Shown here: piece after piece, positions 7,199 through 13,820 of the stretch | Layout: every line of letters begins with the position of its first letter | Numbering within the stretch: position 1 is the stretch's first letter | Assembly: GCA_002320455.1 (NCBI GenBank) | Contig: DCKU01000167.1 | Coordinates: 7,950 to 28,227, forward strand | Reading direction: 5' to 3' | Origin: Salinisphaera sp. UBA1666 | GTDB taxonomy: Bacteria; Pseudomonadota; Gammaproteobacteria; Nevskiales; Salinisphaeraceae | Length of the DNA: 20,278 bases | Notes under the pieces: generated by a model | What the model saw: the letters and a program-made list of their open reading frames with translations, nothing else | The model's database searches: none | What the model was told of the DNA's origin: nothing | Position numbers and translations under genes: made by a program

Positions 7199-8200
7199 GT
7201 GATGCCCCCAACCCGACAACAGCCTCTCAGCGAGCCGGTCGAATGGCCAGCCTGGCCCACGTACGGCCTCATCGACGATCTGCTGCCCACGCTTACTCGC
7301 TGGCAGCACCACTACAACACCATCGCCCTGGCCACGCTGGTAGACATCGTAGGCTCGTCGCCTCGGCCGCTCGGTGCCGAGATGGCCATCGCCCCGGACG
7401 GGCGTGTGGCCGGCTATGTCTCCGGCGGCTGCGTCGAGGGGGCGGTAGCCGCCGAGGCGGCCGAAGTCATTCGCGACGGCGCGCCGCGGCTGCTGGACTA
7501 CGGCGCCGGCAGCCCGGTGCTCGACGTACAGCTGACCTGCGGCGGGCGAATCGGCATCCTCGTGCGTCGTCTAAACGATCTGGCCGGCTACGTGCGGATG
7601 CGCGCCGATGCCCGCGCCAGGCGTGCGTGCCTGACACTGGATATCGAAAGTGCCAGCGGCCAGGCGCACCCCGTGCCCGACCCCGCGTCGGCGGCGCCGG
7701 CCGCGGGCGTGTTTCGCCAGATTTATGCGCCGCCAGTACGCGTGGTGCTCGTCGGCGGCGACCCGGTCACCGTGGCCGTGGCCGAAGCCGCCGGTCAGCT
7801 CGGCATGGAGGCTGCCTTGCTGCGCCCCTACGGACCGAGCGCCGCACCGCCCGGGCTGCAGCTGGCGTTTTACGACACCCGTCCTCTGCGTACGGCCCTG
7901 GCCGATCTGGTGCTCGACGATCACTGTGCGTTGTATAGCCTCACGCACGACATCGACGACGACGAGGCCGTATTACAGTGTGGCCTGGCCTCGCCGGCGT
8001 TCCGGCTCGGCGTGCTCGGCAGCCGACGCAAGGCCGACGAACGCCGTCGTCGTCTGGCCGATGCCGGGGCCACACCGCAGGAGCTGGCACGAATCGATAT
8101 GCCGGCCGGGCTAGATATCGGCGCCATCAATCCGCGAGAGATCGCTGCCTCCATTATTGCAGCGGTGGTCGCCGCCCGGCCGCGTACCCACCCGCGGTGA
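7199..8200 (+). CDS. XdhC/PaoD-family molybdenum cofactor insertion chaperone
   Basis: A 333-residue protein of the XdhC/CoxI family, which binds sulfurated molybdenum cofactor and hands it to xanthine-dehydrogenase-type enzymes. The N-terminal XdhC domain has LATLVDIVGSSPRPLGAEMAI and GYVSGGCVEG (Cys78, a conserved cofactor-handling position), then LTCGG (Cys114). The C-terminal Rossmann domain starts at RVVLVGGDPVTVAVAE (about residue 181) and ends with GVLGSRRK (271-278) and PAGLDIGAINPREIAASI (302-319), all family hallmarks. The start is GTG 7199 or the adjacent ATG 7202; AGGAG at 7183-7187 is 11 or 14 nt away. The end overlaps mocA (GTGA). By context it serves the PaoABC enzyme downstream, the role PaoD has in Escherichia coli. 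Confidence 0.93.
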   Translation: MMPPTRQQPLSEPVEWPAWPTYGLIDDLLPTLTRWQHHYNTIALATLVDIVGSSPRPLGAEMAIAPDGRVAGYVSGGCVEGAVAAEAAEVIRDGAPRLLDYGAGSPVLDVQLTCGGRIGILVRRLNDLAGYVRMRADARARRACLTLDIESASGQAHPVPDPASAAPAAGVFRQIYAPPVRVVLVGGDPVTVAVAEAAGQLGMEAALLRPYGPSAAPPGLQLAFYDTRPLRTALADLVLDDHCALYSLTHDIDDDEAVLQCGLASPAFRLGVLGSRRKADERRRRLADAGATPQELARIDMPAGLDIGAINPREIAASIIAAVVAARPRTHPR

Positions 8201-8775
8201 ACACGCTCATCGTGGCCGCGGGGCGCTCGAAGCGCTTCGGCCCGGCCAACAAACTGCTCACGCAAATTGGCGGGCGGCCGCTTATCGTCGTCAGCACGGC
8301 TCGAATACTGGCGGCCACGCGTGGGCCCGTACGGCTGGTGGTGGGCCATCAATCGCGACGTATCATCGCGGCGCTCGCACGCTATGGCGTTATACCCCAT
8401 CCGCGGCTGTCGATCGTACGCGCGCACGCTTCCGCCGCCGGTCTGGCGGCCTCGCTGGACACCGCCCTTGAAAGCGCGCCCCGCATCGACAGCGCGGTGA
8501 CCGTCTACCTGGCCGACATGCCCTACGTCGAACCGGCAGTGGATTATCTTCTGAGCCGCGCGGTGCGCGCCGGTTATCCCATCGCCCGGGTTGCGGCGGC
8601 CGATCAACCGGGGCATCCGGTGCGTATCCATCGCCGTGCGCTGGCTGGCGTCGCCGGACCGGGCCGGCTGGCGCGCGCCGCTCGCAACCCACGGGTGGCC
8701 ACGTTTTATCGGCGCGTATCCACGCGCGCCGTGGCCGACGTCGATACGCGCCAGATGATACGCAGTCTCATCTGA
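8197..8775 (+). CDS. mocA: MocA-like molybdenum cofactor cytidylyltransferase
   Basis: A 192-residue MobA-like NTP transferase. The start is GTG at 8197, overlapping the XdhC-like gene's stop (GTGA); a longer in-frame reading upstream would bury it in that gene. Seen: the nucleotide-binding loop LIVAAGRSKRFGPANKLL at residues 4-21 (family consensus AAGxSxRxGxxK), RLVVGHQSRRI, a YLADMPYVEP metal-site motif (Asp-Met-Pro), and PGHPVRIHRRAL. The expected reaction is CTP plus molybdenum-molybdopterin to the cytosine dinucleotide (MCD), the form used by the xanthine oxidase family in bacteria. Placement right before a PaoABC set argues for CTP rather than GTP, but nucleotide choice cannot be read directly. 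Confidence 0.87.
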   Translation: MNTLIVAAGRSKRFGPANKLLTQIGGRPLIVVSTARILAATRGPVRLVVGHQSRRIIAALARYGVIPHPRLSIVRAHASAAGLAASLDTALESAPRIDSAVTVYLADMPYVEPAVDYLLSRAVRAGYPIARVAAADQPGHPVRIHRRALAGVAGPGRLARAARNPRVATFYRRVSTRAVADVDTRQMIRSLI

Positions 8776-8962
8776 GGTCGAATCGCGTTGCCCGCGGCTT
8801 GTTGTGTGCAATGTAAGTCGCAGTTTGCCGTTATTAAGTTCACTACATAACCGCCCGCCGTCTATTTATTGACGCCATGTCACACGGCGGCAAACGTGAC
8901 CTCACAGCGAAGACTGCTTGACTTCAAAGCGGACCCAGTACCGCGTCATGGAGACCTATTCG
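8776..8962 (+). promoter_or_regulatory. 187-nt spacer and likely promoter region before paoA
   Basis: This spacer is locally A/T-richer than the flanking genes (around 8825-8875), suggesting that paoABC has its own promoter besides read-through from mocA. TTGCCG at 8825-8830 and TTGACG at 8869-8874 are possible -35 hexamers, but neither has a good -10 at 16-18 nt. A 7-bp inverted repeat, CCGCCGT (8855-8861) with ACGGCGG (8884-8890), brackets the second one and could be an operator or chance in GC-rich DNA. A GGAG ribosome site is at 8950-8953. Confidence 0.35.
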
Positions 8963-9646
8963 ATGAAAGACGATCAAGATTTCGATCGTGAAGAAACGGC
9001 CAACACGGCTCGTTCGAGTGCCACCGAGCACTCGCCTTCGCGTCGGCGCTTCATGCGCAACATCGGCCTGTCCGGCCTAGCCGCCGGCGCCGCTTCCACG
9101 GGCTTTGGCGGTGCCGCATTCGCCGCCAGTGACAAGGTCCAAGAAGCCGAAGGCGACACTCCGGCCGAGGGCATGCAGCGCGTGTCGTTCACGGTGAACG
9201 GCCAGGCCAAGCAAGTAGACGTCACGCCCAACGCCGTACTGCTCGACGTGATCCGTCATCAGCTCGACATGCCGGGCACCAAGAAAGGCTGTGACCACGG
9301 CCAGTGCGGCGCCTGCAACGTGCACGTCAACGGCGAGGTCATCAACTCGTGCTTGAGTCTGGCCGTCATGCATGACGGCGACGAGATCAAGACCGTGGAA
9401 GGCCTGGACGGCGAAAAAGATCTTGGCCCGCTACAGCAGGCCTTTCTTGAAAACGACGGCTACCAGTGTGGTTACTGCACGCCGGGCCAGATGATGGCGG
9501 CCAGCTATATCCTCGCCGACGATCGCATCGGCAACTCCGGCGACGAACTGCGCCAGGCCATGAGCGGCAATCTGTGTCGCTGCGGGGCGTACAAAAACAT
9601 CGTCGCGGCGATTCAGGACGCCCGCTCCAAAGGTTCGGAGGCTTAA
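8963..9646 (+). CDS. paoA: Periplasmic aldehyde oxidoreductase, 2Fe-2S subunit with Tat signal
   Basis: The small electron-transfer subunit of a xanthine-oxidase-family heterotrimer. I use ATG 8963 (227 residues) because GGAG lies 9 nt before it, matching the paoB and paoC sites; ATG 8948 and TTG 8918 are upstream alternatives. A twin-arginine signal has S-R-R-R-F-M at residues 26-31, a hydrophobic stretch, and a probable cut after Ala-Phe-Ala54, so the folded complex would be exported to the periplasm. The plant-ferredoxin-like cluster is held by Cys110, 115, 118 and 130 (KGCDHGQCGAC, NSC). The second, helical-domain cluster is held by Cys169, 172, 205 and 207 (QCGYC, LCRCG). The GTKKGCDHGQCGAC block closely resembles E. 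coli PaoA as I recall it. Confidence 0.93.
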   Translation: MKDDQDFDREETANTARSSATEHSPSRRRFMRNIGLSGLAAGAASTGFGGAAFAASDKVQEAEGDTPAEGMQRVSFTVNGQAKQVDVTPNAVLLDVIRHQLDMPGTKKGCDHGQCGACNVHVNGEVINSCLSLAVMHDGDEIKTVEGLDGEKDLGPLQQAFLENDGYQCGYCTPGQMMAASYILADDRIGNSGDELRQAMSGNLCRCGAYKNIVAAIQDARSKGSEA

Positions 9647-9649
9647 ATC

Positions 9650-10633
9650 ATGCGCGATTTTTCTTATATGCAGGCCGACAGCGTCGGCGCGGCCGTCGCT
9701 TCACACGCCAAAGGCAACGACTCGGCGTATATCTCGGGCGGCACCACCCTGCTCGATTTGGCCAAGCTGGAAGTCATGCGTCCGGGCCACGTGGTCGATG
9801 TGCGAAAGACCGGCTACGATCAGGTCGAACAGCTCGACGACGGGCGCCTGCGCATTGGCACCAACGTCACCAACACCGATCTGGCCTATCACCCGATCGT
9901 CAAGGAGCAGTACACGGTACTCTCCGATGCGCTGTTGTCCGGAGCGTCGACCTCGATCCGTAATAAGGCCACGACCGGCGGCAACGTGATGCAGCGTGCC
10001 CGCTGTGCCTATTTTCGCGATACGTCAGCGCCCTGCAACAAGCGCGAGCCCGGCTCGGGCTGCTCGGCCATCGGCGGCCACGCGCGCAGCGTTTTCGCGG
10101 TGCTCGGCACCTCCGAGCACTGCGTTGTCGCCCACCCGTCGGACATGTGTGTGGCCATGGCGGCTATCGGCGGCGTGGTCAACGTGGAAGGCCCCAACGG
10201 CAAGCGGGACATCGATTTTCTCGATTTCCATCTGTTGCCGGGTGATACGCCGCACCTCGAGCACGCGCTTGAAGCCGACGAGATGATCACGCACGTCACG
10301 CTCAACGCGCCGGTCAAGGGCGCGAAGTCGCATTACCTCAAACTGCGTGACCGAGCGTCCTATCAGTTCGCCCTGGCCTCATCCGCAATCATCGTGGCCA
10401 CCGACGGCGATACCGTGCGTGATGCCCGAATCGCCATGGGCGGCGTGGGCACCAAGCCCTGGCGCGCAGCGGCGGCAGAGAAATCTCTGATCGGCAAGGC
10501 GGCTACTGAGGACAATTTCGCCAAGGCCGCCGACATCGCGTTTGCCGATGCCCGCCCCACCGACGACAACGCGTTCAAGATTCCGCTGGGCAAGCAGGCC
10601 ATCGTGCGCGGCCTGCAAACCGTCACGGCCTAA
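9650..10633 (+). CDS. paoB: Periplasmic aldehyde oxidoreductase, FAD and 4Fe-4S subunit
   Basis: A 327-residue FAD-binding subunit that passes electrons from the iron-sulfur subunit to FAD. Seen: a flavin-binding loop YISGGTTLLDLAKLEV (about 27-42), the second FAD motif KATTGGNVMQR (106-116), and a C-terminal CO-dehydrogenase-flavoprotein-like domain (SHYLKLRDRASYQFALASSAI). Cys119, 129, 138 and 158 (RCAYFRD, PCNKREPGSGC, EHC) match the extra 4Fe-4S cluster known for E. coli PaoB and absent from most FAD subunits of this family. It follows paoA by 3 nt; GGAG at 9637-9640 is 9 nt before the ATG. It has no signal peptide of its own, consistent with export as part of the complex. Confidence 0.94.
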   Translation: MRDFSYMQADSVGAAVASHAKGNDSAYISGGTTLLDLAKLEVMRPGHVVDVRKTGYDQVEQLDDGRLRIGTNVTNTDLAYHPIVKEQYTVLSDALLSGASTSIRNKATTGGNVMQRARCAYFRDTSAPCNKREPGSGCSAIGGHARSVFAVLGTSEHCVVAHPSDMCVAMAAIGGVVNVEGPNGKRDIDFLDFHLLPGDTPHLEHALEADEMITHVTLNAPVKGAKSHYLKLRDRASYQFALASSAIIVATDGDTVRDARIAMGGVGTKPWRAAAAEKSLIGKAATEDNFAKAADIAFADARPTDDNAFKIPLGKQAIVRGLQTVTA

Positions 10634-10648
10634 TTCGGAGCGATTTTC

Positions 10649-12853
10649 ATGAGCAATGACATCATCGGCGCGGCTAAGCCGCGTATCGACGGTCCGGACA
10701 AGCTGTCGGGGCGGGCACGTTATGCCGCCGATCACTATCCGGCCAACCTGACCTATGCCTACGGCGTGTTTTCGAACATCGCGGCCGGCAAGATCACCGA
10801 TATCGACGTATCCAAGGCCAAGCAGCAGCCGGGCGTCATCGAGATCTTCCACCACGGCAATTTTCCGAAGCTGCACCGCAGCCCTTCGAATTTCGCCCAG
10901 CAGAACAAGGTCGACGAGCCCCGCCTGCCATTTGAAGACAATAACGTCTACTACGGCGGCCAGTTCGTGGCCATGGTCGTGGCCGACACCTTCGAAAACG
11001 CGCGCAACGCCGCGTATTTCGTGGATGTGAGCTATCAGGAGTCCGAGCCGGTCACCAGCCTGACTCAGGCGCTGAAGAAAGGGGCGCCCAAGCAGGCCAA
11101 GAGCAGCCGACACGTGCGCGGCGACGCCGACAGCGCCTTCTCCAGTGCGCCGCACCAGGTCGACGCCATCTATACGACGCCGGTAGAAACCCACAACCCG
11201 ATGGAAATGCACGCCACCACGGCGTATTGGAACGACGGCGATCTGACCTTCTACGAAGCCAGTCAGGGCGTAGTGTTTGCCAAGAACACCATCGCCGCCG
11301 TGTTCGGCATCAACCCCGCGCGGGTCGACGCCCGTGCGCCGTATATCGGCTCGGGCTTTGGCAGCAAGCTCTGGATCTGGCCGAATGCCGTGGCCGCCAC
11401 CGCGGCCTCGCGCGAGCTGGGGCGCCCGGTACAACTCGTGGTGCCGCGCGCCCAGATGTTCACCACCACCGGGCATCGCCCGGCCACGCACCAGAACATC
11501 AAACTGGGTGCGGATGCCAACGGCAAGCTGCAGGCCATCGTTCACGACTCGGTCAACTCCACGTCGTTCGTCGGCCACTATGTGGAAACCTGCGGTAGCG
11601 TGACCAAGAGCCTCTACGACTGCGACAACGTGCGCGTGACCCACGCCACCGCACAGGTCAACCAAGGCACGCCAACCTCCATGCGTGCCCCAGGTGCAGC
11701 ACCCGGTCTGTTCGCGCTCGAGTCGGCCATCGACGAGCTGGCCGAAAAGATCGGCATGGATCCTCTGGCGCTGCGCAAGGCCAACTACACCGAAACCGAC
11801 GGCTCGAAGGGCCTGCCGTTTTCTAGCATTCATTTGATGGAGTGCTACGAGCGAGGCGCCAAGGCATTCGGCTGGGACAAGCGGAATCCCGAAGTCGGCT
11901 CCATGAAGAACGGCAACGAGATCCTCGGTTGGGGGGTCGCGGCCTGTAACTGGGAAGCCCTGAAGCGCGACTGCAACGCCCGCGTGGCGCTGCGCGCCGA
12001 CGGGCGCGCCTTTGTATCCTGCGCGACCCAGGATATCGGTACCGGCACCTATACGATCGTGGCCCAGACCGCGGCCGATGTTCTCGGCCTGCCGCTGGAC
12101 AAGATCGAAGTCGAGCTGGGCGATAGCGCTTATCCGAGTGGCCCGCTGTCCGGTGGTTCCTGGGCATCGGCCTCGGCCCTGCCGGCTATTCACGCCGCCG
12201 CCAAGAAGGCAGCCGATCAGCTCAAGGGGTATGCGGTCGAAGAAGGCGCGGTATTCGCCGACGCCGATCCGGAAAAGATCACCCTGGCCGACGGCAAGCT
12301 GTCGATGGACGGCGGCGATTCGGTCGCGTTCGTCGACGTGCTGCAACAGCGCAAGGTCGCCGAGGCCTTCGGCGAAGCCTATACCTCGGGTGCAACCGGT
12401 GACGAGTATTCGTTCCGGTCGTTCGGCGCGCACTTCGTCGAGATTGCCTGGGACCCGGGTATTTCGCGTCTTCGGGTCAATCGCGTCGTGAGCGCGATCG
12501 ACTGCGGCCAGATCATCAACTCCAAGACCGCCTCTAACCAGGTCGAGGGCGCAATCGCCATGGGTATCGGTATGGCGCTGTTCGAGCAGACCGAGTACGA
12601 CCACCGCTCGGGCATGCCGGTCAATAACAACTACGCCGAATACCTGGTGCCGACCCACGCCGACTATCCCGAAGATGTCAACGTGTTGCTGCTGGATTAT
12701 CCGGACTACAAGTTCAACGATCTGGGCCTTCGCGGTATCGGTGAGATCGGCATCACCGGCATGGCCGCAGCCGTCGCCAATGCGGTCTATCACGCCACCG
12801 GCAAACGCGTTCGCGATCTGCCGATTCGTATCGAAGATCTCATGAGCGCGTAA
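10649..12853 (+). CDS. paoC: Periplasmic aldehyde oxidoreductase, molybdenum-binding subunit
   Basis: A 734-residue catalytic subunit holding molybdopterin cytosine dinucleotide. It would oxidise aldehydes (in E. coli preferentially aromatic ones) to carboxylic acids with water as oxygen donor. Family features are the N-terminal GAAKPRIDGPDKLSGRARYAAD, the MPT-binding glycine stretch YIGSGFGSKLWIWP, the strand and loop SMRAPGAAPGLFALESAIDELA, TQDIGTGTYTIVAQTAADVLGLP, GGSWASASALPAIHAAA, and near the C-terminus GLRGIGEIGITGMAAAVANAVYHATGKRVRDLP, in which Glu699 is the universal catalytic base. There is no signal peptide, so the protein is expected to ride on the PaoA Tat signal. GGAG is 8 nt before the ATG. 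Substrate range is not determinable here. Confidence 0.94.
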   Translation: MSNDIIGAAKPRIDGPDKLSGRARYAADHYPANLTYAYGVFSNIAAGKITDIDVSKAKQQPGVIEIFHHGNFPKLHRSPSNFAQQNKVDEPRLPFEDNNVYYGGQFVAMVVADTFENARNAAYFVDVSYQESEPVTSLTQALKKGAPKQAKSSRHVRGDADSAFSSAPHQVDAIYTTPVETHNPMEMHATTAYWNDGDLTFYEASQGVVFAKNTIAAVFGINPARVDARAPYIGSGFGSKLWIWPNAVAATAASRELGRPVQLVVPRAQMFTTTGHRPATHQNIKLGADANGKLQAIVHDSVNSTSFVGHYVETCGSVTKSLYDCDNVRVTHATAQVNQGTPTSMRAPGAAPGLFALESAIDELAEKIGMDPLALRKANYTETDGSKGLPFSSIHLMECYERGAKAFGWDKRNPEVGSMKNGNEILGWGVAACNWEALKRDCNARVALRADGRAFVSCATQDIGTGTYTIVAQTAADVLGLPLDKIEVELGDSAYPSGPLSGGSWASASALPAIHAAAKKAADQLKGYAVEEGAVFADADPEKITLADGKLSMDGGDSVAFVDVLQQRKVAEAFGEAYTSGATGDEYSFRSFGAHFVEIAWDPGISRLRVNRVVSAIDCGQIINSKTASNQVEGAIAMGIGMALFEQTEYDHRSGMPVNNNYAEYLVPTHADYPEDVNVLLLDYPDYKFNDLGLRGIGEIGITGMAAAVANAVYHATGKRVRDLPIRIEDLMSA

Positions 12854-12862
12854 TCGCCTGCC

Positions 12863-12883
12863 CGACAACCCGCCGGGTTGTCG
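12863..12883. repeat. Perfect 9-bp inverted repeat after paoC
   Basis: CGACAACCC (12863-12871) and GGGTTGTCG (12875-12883) are exact reverse complements around a 3-nt GCC loop. The hairpin has no following T-run, so alone it is not an intrinsic terminator. It stands 11 nt before one, and may stabilise the paoABC mRNA 3' end or act as a backup stop. Confidence 0.7.
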
Positions 12884-12894
12884 ACGGCGTAGTC

Positions 12895-12924
12895 AAAAGA
12901 CGGCCTTCGGGCCGTCTTTTTTTT
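12895..12924 (+). terminator. Intrinsic terminator of the pao operon
   Basis: An 11-bp stem AAAAGACGGCC (12895-12905) / GGCCGTCTTTT (12910-12920) has a stable TTCG tetraloop and an eight-T run (12917-12924). It lies 41 nt after the paoC stop. The A-run on the 5' side would also give some termination on the minus strand, where no gene needs it. Confidence 0.93.
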
Positions 12925-13062
12925 GTCCATGCAATGCGCCCTCAGGCTGAACGTGCGCTTGCGCGATTTTTGCAGTACGGATTAAACCTTTCCGTCTCTT
13001 CGCTGTCTCAATCAACGAAACCAATGAGTTAGATAGCCCGACGCCACGGACGCGAACCGCTC

Positions 13063-13755
13063 ATGCATGTATTGATCATTGAAGACGACCCGAACCTGGC
13101 CGTTGAAATCGGCGATGCACTCGAGCAGGCCGGCGAAGAACCTGACTTCGCCGACGATGGCCCGCTAGCCATCCGACTTTGTGAAATGAATCGCTATGAT
13201 GCGATCGTGCTGGATGCCAGCCTGCCGCGCTGCGGCGACCCTGGTGGTTTCACCGACAAGCTTCGCGAAGCAGCCCGCCGTGCCACCCCGGTTCTGGCGA
13301 TGGCCGACAGCATGGATACGCTGTCACGCTGGCGCGGCGAGAGCCTGGAGACAGTCGTCTATCGTCAGCGCTCGGATATGGACGGGGTACTCGGCGCGCT
13401 ACAGAAACTGGTCAAGGAATGTGGCGACCCGATGGCCCAGCTGTCCGCCGGTGATCTGCATTTAGATCTGGAGCAGCAAAGCGTCTACTGCGGTCAGATT
13501 CCCGTGGAGTTGGCACCGATCAGTTTTCGGATTCTCGAACTTCTGGTTCGAGCCTTTCCCGGCGTGGTCACCCGCGCACAGATCGAAAAACAGATCTGGA
13601 ATGACCAGCCGCCCGAGTCTGATGCCGCGCTGCGTGGGCATATCCATCGTCTGCGCCAGCTTCTCGAACGACCGACCGCGCGCAAGATGATCCGTACGGT
13701 TCACGGAATTGGCTATCAGCTCGAAAGTGCTGCCCCGCAGCGACAAGCCTCATAA
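13063..13755 (+). CDS. Orphan OmpR/PhoB-type response regulator with degenerate receiver
   Basis: A 230-residue protein with an N-terminal receiver domain (1-115) and a C-terminal winged-helix DNA-binding domain (about 125-222: DLHLDLEQQSV, LAPISFRILELLVRAFPGVVTRAQIEKQIW, LRGHIHRLRQLL, IRTVHGIGYQLE). The acidic pocket (Glu7, Asp8, Asp9) and phospho-acceptor Asp51 (IVLDASLP) are present. However, the conserved Thr/Ser after the fourth strand is Ala81 (PVLAMADS), and the conserved Lys-Pro is replaced at about Arg103-Ser104 (VVYRQRSD). No histidine kinase adjoins it. Phosphorylation-independent or weakly switched action is inferred. No strong ribosome site is seen. A weak promoter, TTGCGC 12959-12964 and TTAAAC 12982-12987 with 17-nt spacing, lies upstream; otherwise 12925-13062 holds nothing recognisable. 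Confidence 0.9.
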   Translation: MHVLIIEDDPNLAVEIGDALEQAGEEPDFADDGPLAIRLCEMNRYDAIVLDASLPRCGDPGGFTDKLREAARRATPVLAMADSMDTLSRWRGESLETVVYRQRSDMDGVLGALQKLVKECGDPMAQLSAGDLHLDLEQQSVYCGQIPVELAPISFRILELLVRAFPGVVTRAQIEKQIWNDQPPESDAALRGHIHRLRQLLERPTARKMIRTVHGIGYQLESAAPQRQAS

Positions 13756-13792
13756 AAAAAGCCGCGCATGCCTATGATTGCGCGGCTTTTTT
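13755..13792. terminator. Bidirectional intrinsic terminator between convergent genes
   Basis: A-run plus GCCGCGCA (13761-13768), a 10-nt loop, then TGCGCGGC (13779-13786) and six Ts (13787-13792). The A-run on the left arm becomes a T-run on the other strand, so it can stop both the regulator (plus) and the transporter (minus), which converge here. Confidence 0.9.
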
Positions 13793-13820
13793 GAGTCTAT
13801 CAACAGTTATAGAGGCCTCG

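Noticed and set aside
7921..8811. A 296-codon minus-strand open frame opposite xdhC and mocA.
   Set aside because: It is the shadow of two genes with clear XdhC and NTP-transferase signatures; its own translation is low-complexity and Arg-rich.
8855..8890. A 7-bp inverted repeat upstream of paoA as a definite operator.
   Set aside because: The arms are short, GC-only motifs with a 22-nt gap, which arise easily by chance here; kept only as a remark in the spacer entry.
8918..8962. A longer paoA starting at TTG 8918 or ATG 8948.
   Set aside because: GGAG at 8950-8953 is ideally placed for ATG 8963 and mirrors paoB and paoC; it lies after or inside the start codon of the longer options. The Tat signal is complete from 8963.
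10379..12868. An 829-codon open frame on the minus strand, antisense to paoC and the end of paoB.
   Set aside because: It lies entirely opposite genes with full family motifs. Its translation has no recognisable domain and is rich in Gly, Arg, His and Val, as expected when a GC-rich coding frame is read on the other strand. Long antisense open frames are common in such genomes.
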